This document shows, piece by piece, positions 5,642 through 9,158 of a stretch of 9,158 nt of DNA; positions within the stretch are counted from its first letter, which is position 1; the number at the start of each line of letters is the position of its first letter. Under the pieces are notes generated by a model that saw nothing but the letters and a program-made list of their open reading frames with translations, searched no databases and was not told the DNA's origin. The stretch covers positions 1-9,158 of the forward strand of contig JAISGE010000058.1 of the NCBI GenBank assembly GCA_031263265.1, written 5' to 3'. A program made the position numbers and the translations under genes. The stretch is from Treponema sp. (GTDB lineage Bacteria; Spirochaetota; Spirochaetia; Treponematales; Breznakiellaceae).

Positions 5642-6799
5642 TCATGAGTGGTTCACCTTGTTCCCTGATCCTTTCACCATCTCCCAATCCAAACCAAACC
5701 GGGCAAGGTATTTCTTTAAGCGATCTGAATCATTGCGGCTTCCCCGTTTCAACCGGGATTGGGCAAACAGCTTGCGGCCTGCAGAAGCCATGGTTTCGCT
5801 TTCCCGGCAGGCTGCAATAACCGCCTGAAGCTGAACCCGGTCGAATGTATCACAGGTTTCAAGGATTTTTTCAATATGCTCAGGCATGTTCTTGGTTTCT
5901 GTTCCTGAGTTTGGATCCGCAGGTGGATGAGGGGCATCGAAATGCTGCCGAGAACTCCCGCGGGATTCCATATCCGCACATTCCACATCTACCATGGATT
6001 TGGTGATCCGCTTTCCTTGGGCATAGAAACAGAGCCGTCTCAAGGATTGCCGGAGATCTCGAAAGTTTTCTTCCCAGAGATGGGTATGGGCATAAGAAAG
6101 ATACCGATCCAGGGCTTCACGGTAAAATTCACATTTTTTAAGCTGGTATTCCTCCGCGTATTTCCGCAGTTCATAGCGAATATTAGGCAGGATATCCGCG
6201 GTTCGGTCCTGGAGTGAGGGCAGAGTAAAGGTCCAGAATCCGATGTAAGACAGCAGATCCCGGCGAAACGTACCGAAAGCCACCTCCTCGGCAAGATCCT
6301 TGTTGGTAGCGCATATAAGGGTAAAATCAACCGGGAATTCCTCTCCTCCAGTAACCGAACGGAAACGACCTGTTTCCAATACCTTGAGAAGCGCCTTTTG
6401 AGCCCTGGATTCCAAGGCGTCAATATCATCAAAAAAGATCATTCTGGTGGGCGCCTTAAACGGTTCTTCCGCTGGATTGAGGACCTGTGGAGGGCGCTGC
6501 GTTTTCTGAAAAATCCCCGGGAGCATAGCTATGACATTTTCCTCTTCTTGCAAAGCACAGTCCACGTCAATCAAGGGTCCGTATACCAGGTTCCGGTGTT
6601 TTTTAACCTGATAAATCCGCTCTGCAAGGGCAGTTTTGCCCGTTCCTGGGGCGCCCTGCAGTAAAATGGGATCAGCGCTCTTACAAGCAAGCTCTTCAAT
6701 CCGGTTTATGAGGCGGTTATATCCCTCATCCCCGGTATCAATTCCCATTTTTAAAAAGGTACACTCCTCTTCAATTTCTACTTCAGTAACCATACTCAT
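5642..6799 (-). CDS. RtcR-like AAA+ regulator lacking CARF domain and GAFTGA loop
   Basis: The 385-residue protein aligns by eye with the central and C-terminal parts of RtcR, the sigma-54 activator of the RNA-ligase/cyclase operon rtcBA. Visible parts: Walker A GAPGTGKT (49-56); Walker B region RMIFFDDID (119-127); sensor I ATNKD; FRRDLL with Arg179; FWTFTLPSLQDR (188-199), close to FWTFTLPGL of RtcR; NFRDL (sensor II, Arg247); a low-complexity linker (about 278-308); and a Fis-type DNA-binding end FDRVQLQAVIAACRES...SAGRKLF...NDSDRLKKYLARFGL (319-370), nearly as in RtcR. Missing are the roughly 180-residue N-terminal CARF sensor and the GAFTGA motif; between Walker A and B there is GIFQKTQRPPQVL instead. 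The ATG at 6799 or, with better spacing from GAGGA, 6793 starts it. It probably binds DNA without activating sigma-54, as TyrR does; its target and signal are unknown. No rtcA or rtcB is in the window. Confidence 0.8.
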   Translation of the reverse strand: MSMVTEVEIEEECTFLKMGIDTGDEGYNRLINRIEELACKSADPILLQGAPGTGKTALAERIYQVKKHRNLVYGPLIDVDCALQEEENVIAMLPGIFQKTQRPPQVLNPAEEPFKAPTRMIFFDDIDALESRAQKALLKVLETGRFRSVTGGEEFPVDFTLICATNKDLAEEVAFGTFRRDLLSYIGFWTFTLPSLQDRTADILPNIRYELRKYAEEYQLKKCEFYREALDRYLSYAHTHLWEENFRDLRQSLRRLCFYAQGKRITKSMVDVECADMESRGSSRQHFDAPHPPADPNSGTETKNMPEHIEKILETCDTFDRVQLQAVIAACRESETMASAGRKLFAQSRLKRGSRNDSDRLKKYLARFGLDWEMVKGSGNKVNHS

Positions 6800-6837
6800 G
6801 GGTCCTCATTCGGGAACAGGTCTCCTCTACGCATCAT
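6796..6837 (-). other. Possible 13-residue leader peptide before the RtcR-like gene
   Basis: The minus strand holds MMRRGDLFPNEDP, starting at 6837 or 6834 and stopping with a TGA that overlaps the RtcR-like start as ATGA. A purine-rich AGAGAG precedes it. The same frame is open upstream to about 6963 but without a usual start codon and in very AT-rich sequence. Translation is unproven; coupling is possible. Confidence 0.25.
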
Positions 6838-6852
6838 CTCTCTATACAATCT

Positions 6853-6867
6853 TATAGCATTACTATA
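6853..6867. promoter_or_regulatory. Palindrome TATAG-N5-CTATA, operator candidate
   Basis: An inverted repeat, extended to TTATAG/CTATAA at 6852-6868, lies in the leader region of the RtcR-like gene. It shares its half-sites with the palindrome at 6941-6957, about 89 bp away centre to centre. AT-rich context weakens the call. Confidence 0.35.
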
Positions 6868-6928
6868 ATTTTTAATAGCACCTGGCTTGACATTTTTGTA
6901 TAAAATTACTATCTTGTTAGATATATTT

Positions 6929-6934
6929 ATTATA
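6929..6934 (-). promoter_or_regulatory. Candidate -10 of the RtcR-like gene promoter
   Basis: A perfect TATAAT is present on the minus strand in a very AT-rich tract, with no good -35 at 16-18 bp. The palindrome at 6941-6957 occupies the -35 to -10 interval, which would suit a regulated promoter. Predicted start is near 6922, leaving a leader of about 120 nt. Confidence 0.35.
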
Positions 6935-6940
6935 TATTCG

Positions 6941-6957
6941 TATAGTATTGTACTATA
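6941..6957. promoter_or_regulatory. Perfect palindrome TATAGTA-TTG-TACTATA, operator candidate
   Basis: Seven-base arms separated by three bases lie between the end of the XRE gene and the candidate -10 of the RtcR-like gene. The size suits binding by a dimeric regulator, either the XRE protein or the Fis-type domain of the RtcR-like protein (autoregulation). Confidence 0.45.
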
Positions 6958-6979
6958 GCATCATTGAGCACCGGAGGCA

Positions 6980-7327
6980 TTATGGTTCATCTTTGCCAGT
7001 ACCGTGGTTTTGCAGTTCCAGGAGTTGATCGATTTGTTTGAGCACATAGTCCTGAAACCCGGGATTCAGTTCTTTAAAAAGGGTAGTAACCCGTTCCAAG
7101 TTATGTTCTGTGGCAGTATTAAACATCCGGCCTTCGCCGGTTTGCAGCCAGCCTTTGTTTACCCCAAAAACAGAGCTTATCAGTTGAATAAGCCGCTGAT
7201 TTACCCGGCGGTTTCCCAATTCTATTTCTGCTAAGTACCCGTTGGATATATACACAGCTTTGGAAAATTTTATTTGGGACAGTTTCAAGAAATGCCGTAC
7301 GGCTTTAATACGTTCGTTAACGGACAT
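6980..7327 (-). CDS. XRE-family helix-turn-helix repressor
   Basis: The 115-residue protein has an HTH_3 domain at about residues 7-60: IKAVRHFLKLSQIKFSKAVYIS, then NGYLAEIELGNRRVNQRLIQLIS. The family-typical segment VNKGWLQTGEGRMF follows. The C-terminal tail LFKELNPGFQDYVLKQIDQLL looks like a short dimerisation helix. This layout is common in phage-type and toxin/antitoxin-type repressors, but no phage or toxin gene is adjacent. ATG 7327 is supported by GGAG with 6-nt spacing. It is divergent from the 60-residue gene at 7547, and its promoter carries an inverted repeat, so autoregulation is likely. The RtcR-like gene follows on the same strand after 180 bp. Confidence 0.88.
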   Translation of the reverse strand: MSVNERIKAVRHFLKLSQIKFSKAVYISNGYLAEIELGNRRVNQRLIQLISSVFGVNKGWLQTGEGRMFNTATEHNLERVTTLFKELNPGFQDYVLKQIDQLLELQNHGTGKDEP

Positions 7328-7345
7328 ACAATCTCCAGTATATGA

Positions 7346-7375
7346 AGGATACCATAAAGAAACTCACTATGCCAG
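7346..7375 (-). promoter_or_regulatory. Promoter of the XRE gene
   Basis: On the minus strand an extended -10, TGG-TATCCT (hexamer 7351-7346), follows CTGGCA (7375-7370) with an 18-bp spacer. The start would be near 7339, leaving a very short leader before ATG 7327 that includes the Shine-Dalgarno GGAG. Confidence 0.5.
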
Positions 7376-7383
7376 TAGTTTCT
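7358..7383. promoter_or_regulatory. Inverted repeat in the XRE promoter, operator candidate
   Basis: AGAAACT (7358-7364) and AGTTTCT (7377-7383) are perfect inverted arms, extended inward by ACT/AGT after one unpaired C. The repeat covers the -35 and spacer of the XRE promoter, the usual place of an autorepressor site. Confidence 0.55.
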
Positions 7384-7484
7384 TACCAAAATTAATTGAA
7401 TTCATGAGGAGTTTGGGGAACCGCTCAAGCCTGGTGAAACAGCCTCAATTATAAAAAAATGGCGTTATTTACGATGAGGACATA

Positions 7485-7513
7485 TTGACAATGCTCTCAT
7501 AACATATTAATAT
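7485..7513 (+). promoter_or_regulatory. Promoter of the 60-residue protein gene
   Basis: A perfect TTGACA (7485-7490), a 17-bp spacer and TAATAT (7508-7513) predict a start near 7520, about 27 nt before the gene. The 9-bp direct repeat CTCTCATAA occurs at 7494-7502 and 7515-7523, in the spacer and at the start site. Confidence 0.6.
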
Positions 7514-7523
7514 ACTCTCATAA
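7494..7523 (+). repeat. Direct repeat CTCTCATAA, 21-bp period
   Basis: Two exact 9-bp copies are 21 bp apart, two turns of the helix, so a protein would meet both on the same face. They flank the -10 of the promoter at 7485-7513. A repressor site, possibly for the XRE protein, is the simplest reading. Confidence 0.5.
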
Positions 7524-7546
7524 AGAGTTTTCTAAAAAGGGGATAT

Positions 7547-7729
7547 ATGATGGCTAATAAGAAACGGGATCAATCGCCGGTTGATCAGTTACGAGTTAAA
7601 TTTCTTCAGTTATCCGATGAAAATAAGCAAAAGGTACAGGGCTTGATGCTAGGGCTTGAACATGCCCAAGAAGTCATACCCCCCCTCAAGGGTATTACTA
7701 CCGTTAAACAAGACGGGTTTGTTTCGTGA
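7547..7729 (+). CDS. Small protein divergent from the XRE repressor
   Basis: The 60-residue protein is charged and lacks a signal peptide or membrane segment. AAGGGGAT precedes the adjacent ATG codons at 7547 and 7550; the second has the better spacing. Residues about 15-43, LRVKFLQLSDENKQKVQGLMLG, fit the F..LS.EN..KV...I..L pattern found at the C-terminus of many XRE regulators, and resemble LFKELNPGFQDYVLKQIDQLL of the neighbouring repressor, but there is no HTH. It may be a small regulator that pairs with the XRE protein; that is inference. A good promoter with operator-like repeats precedes it and supports expression. I do not recognise a named family. Confidence 0.65.
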   Translation: MMANKKRDQSPVDQLRVKFLQLSDENKQKVQGLMLGLEHAQEVIPPLKGITTVKQDGFVS

Positions 7730-7780
7730 AAGACCGAGTCTCTCTATTTCCGATGATTCAAGCCCCGTGCCCTGGGAGCT

Positions 7781-7793
7781 ATGCATGATGCAT
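7781..7793. repeat. ATGCAT-G-ATGCAT palindrome
   Basis: Two ATGCAT palindromes separated by one base lie between the small protein gene and the end of the LRR lipoprotein gene (convergent). No T-tract is adjacent, so it is not a clear terminator. Function unknown. Confidence 0.3.
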
Positions 7794-8686
7794 TAGTTTA
7801 TCACTTCTTTCCACGAATCATCTTTTTCAAAATATACGTAAGCACCAGCCTTTTTTCCTTTGTTATGGTAATAGCGGAGGAAAGAAGCGCCATAGCGACC
7901 CAGGGAACGGTCACTGGTAATGGTAACATTACTACCTATGATAATCCGGGTAATGGGGTTATTGTTGAAAGCTCCTGGGCCTATGGTGGTGAGCTTGGGA
8001 GGAATGTCCAGTTCAGTTATATAGTTGCCGTCAAAGGCATAGTCGCCGATGCTGGTAAGCGCACTACCCAGGGTGATGCTTTGTAAGTCGTTATTTTGGA
8101 AAGCAATGGAACCAATGTGGGTAACGGTATCGGGAATCCTCATCTGGGAAAGCCAGTTCTGTGAAAAGGCGTTGTTTCCAATGGAGATAAGCCCTTGAGG
8201 AAGGCGTAGCTCCTTTATATACAAGCTCCTAAAGGCATCGTCTCCGATTCGGATAACCGGTTTTCCCCCTATTCCTGATGGAATTTCCAGCATATCCCCC
8301 CAGGGTGCGACGTTGAGTGCGCCGGTAATGGTCAGCCCATCATCCTCGGTGGTATAAAGGAAGGAAGAATAATTATCTTGCTGAGTCCACTGGGCGTAGA
8401 AGATGATATCATGCTCCTCAATGGTAATCCAGTCATCTTTTTGATAGATCGTGGTGCTCCCGCTTATCCGCCAGCCTTGAAACGTGTAGCCCTGTTTTTT
8501 AAGGGTACCGGGACCTAGAACAACCGCTCTATCTCCTGAGTCATACGTATTCGGATCATCCGGGGCATATCCCTCATCTTGTTGGTTGCCGTCATAATAA
8601 ATGGAATACGTGCCGAAGTCAGGGCAGCCGGCGAACAAAAACGCAAGGAACAGAACTATAGCGATGGACATTATCTTTTGATACAT
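7793..8686 (-). CDS. BspA-like leucine-rich-repeat surface lipoprotein
   Basis: The 297-residue protein begins with a lipoprotein signal peptide, hydrophobic to LFAGC with Cys21 as the lipid-bearing residue. Residues 27-101 form a Listeria-Bacteroides (InlB B-type) repeat: IYYDGN...KKQGYTFQGWRI...DIIFYAQW. Residues 147-256 are five LRR_5 (BspA-type) repeats of exactly 22 residues, each starting IGxxAF and ending with a strand such as LRLPQGLIS or LDIPPKLTT. The C-terminus FLRYYHNKGKKAGAYVY resembles tails of such proteins in treponemes. It should sit on the cell surface or in the periplasm and bind protein or carbohydrate partners; the ligand is unknown. AAAGG lies upstream and an extended -10 promoter at 8708-8737 suggests single-gene transcription. 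Confidence 0.87.
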   Translation of the reverse strand: MYQKIMSIAIVLFLAFLFAGCPDFGTYSIYYDGNQQDEGYAPDDPNTYDSGDRAVVLGPGTLKKQGYTFQGWRISGSTTIYQKDDWITIEEHDIIFYAQWTQQDNYSSFLYTTEDDGLTITGALNVAPWGDMLEIPSGIGGKPVIRIGDDAFRSLYIKELRLPQGLISIGNNAFSQNWLSQMRIPDTVTHIGSIAFQNNDLQSITLGSALTSIGDYAFDGNYITELDIPPKLTTIGPGAFNNNPITRIIIGSNVTITSDRSLGRYGASFLRYYHNKGKKAGAYVYFEKDDSWKEVIN

Positions 8687-8707
8687 TGCCGAAGGAACCT
8701 TTATATG

Positions 8708-8737
8708 AGTATACCATCATTACGAAAAAAACGACAA
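8708..8737 (-). promoter_or_regulatory. Promoter of the LRR lipoprotein gene
   Basis: On the minus strand TTGTCG (8737-8732), an 18-bp spacer with a T7 run, and an extended -10 TGG-TATACT (hexamer 8713-8708) predict a start near 8701, just 15 nt before the ATG. Confidence 0.55.
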
Positions 8738-8790
8738 GCCTATAGTTCAGGATCAGTGCATATAAAAAAATGGGGAAAAATGATACACCA

Positions 8791-9158
8791 TTAGGTTACC
8801 TTAAACTTTCCGACTTCAATCGCTAATGCTTGTATCCTCTGCCGGTTATCCGCACTTATATTCGCTACTTGCTCCATCGCCGTGTTTATCTGATTCGACC
8901 CCGTCGCTATCTCGTTCACCCCCCCGGATATCTCTTCAGTCAATTGTCCCAAATGTTTGTTCTCCCCTAACACCTCTTCCGTCCCCTCGAGCATCTCCCC
9001 CGTATTCTCCTTCACCAGATTCGTCAGTTCTTTTAATAACCTCAGAGACTCCAATATACTCTTACTCCCACTCCCCTGTTCCTCCATCGCATCCCGTATC
9101 CCTTTCTCCTGATCCGTTACCGTCTGGATCCCTTCCCCAATAAGCTCAAATTTCATCA
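8791..9158 (-). CDS. Methyl-accepting chemotaxis protein, C-terminal part
   Basis: The gene enters from the right edge; about 122 C-terminal residues are visible and the frame is open to the border, so the internal ATG at 9156 is not the start. The sequence is a continuous amphipathic coiled coil with repeated small and charged residues (LTEEISGGVNEIATGSNQINTAMEQVANISADNRQRI), as in the C-terminal half of the MCP signalling hairpin and its methylation helix. It ends in VGKFKVT. The sensor, HAMP and hairpin tip lie outside the window. It would form membrane receptor arrays with CheA and CheW. The upstream half is strongly purine-rich on the coding strand. No terminator was seen before the LRR gene promoter, 54 bp away. 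Confidence 0.85.
   Translation of the reverse strand, partial: MKFELIGEGIQTVTDQEKGIRDAMEEQGSGSKSILESLRLLKELTNLVKENTGEMLEGTEEVLGENKHLGQLTEEISGGVNEIATGSNQINTAMEQVANISADNRQRIQALAIEVGKFKVT

Noticed and set aside
6881..6900. Possible sigma-54 promoter (CTGGC...TTG) near the RtcR-like gene
   Set aside because: The GG and the expected GC are not at the 10-bp spacing required for -24/-12 elements (TT occurs instead).
8826..9143. 105-codon + strand ORF rich in Pro and Ser
   Set aside because: It is the antisense of the purine-rich coiled-coil coding sequence of the MCP; the composition follows from that and there is no ribosome site.
1..9158. tRNA, rRNA, CRISPR array or complete insertion sequence
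   Set aside because: No cloverleaf-like segment, regular spacer-repeat array, transposase motif or terminal inverted repeats were recognised on either strand by reading.

Overview
The window looks like chromosomal DNA of a spirochaete, most likely a Treponema of the moderate-GC termite-gut type. This is inference from content: a BspA-like leucine-rich-repeat lipoprotein with a spirochaete-tolerant lipobox, a chemotaxis receptor tail, and a short SerA of the type with a C-terminal ACT domain sit together, and no search could be run.

Left part (1-2412, + strand). This is a decayed beta-glucoside-type (bgl/lic) PTS operon. A good sigma-70 promoter (183-211) is followed by a ribonucleic antiterminator (RAT, 218-248) that overlaps a strong intrinsic terminator (247-304). 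Behind it lies the wreck of the matching BglG/LicT antiterminator gene: an intact RNA-binding (CAT) start and a shred of a PRD domain in another frame. Next come an intact HAD phosphatase, a 29-codon stub of a PTS EIIB domain, and a secreted histidine phosphatase whose start codon overlaps the stub's stop (ATGA). The transporter core and hydrolase are gone, but the regulatory switch remains.

Middle part. A secreted thermonuclease-like protein with an N-terminal His/Cys module (+) converges on the serine biosynthesis pair serC-serA (-), whose genes overlap by 26 nt. Upstream of serC on the same strand is the most unusual gene of the window: an RtcR-like AAA+ regulator that keeps the RtcR C-terminal DNA-binding region but lacks the CARF sensor domain and the GAFTGA loop that contacts sigma-54, and has altered active-site residues. 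It is preceded by an AT-rich leader with two related palindromes.

Right part. An XRE-family repressor (-) and a 60-residue protein (+) form a divergent pair with operator-like repeats in both promoters. The small protein resembles the C-terminal tail of the repressor. Then come the LRR lipoprotein (-), with its own promoter, and the C-terminal end of a methyl-accepting chemotaxis protein (-) that runs off the window.

No tRNA, rRNA, CRISPR array, complete insertion sequence or integrase was seen.
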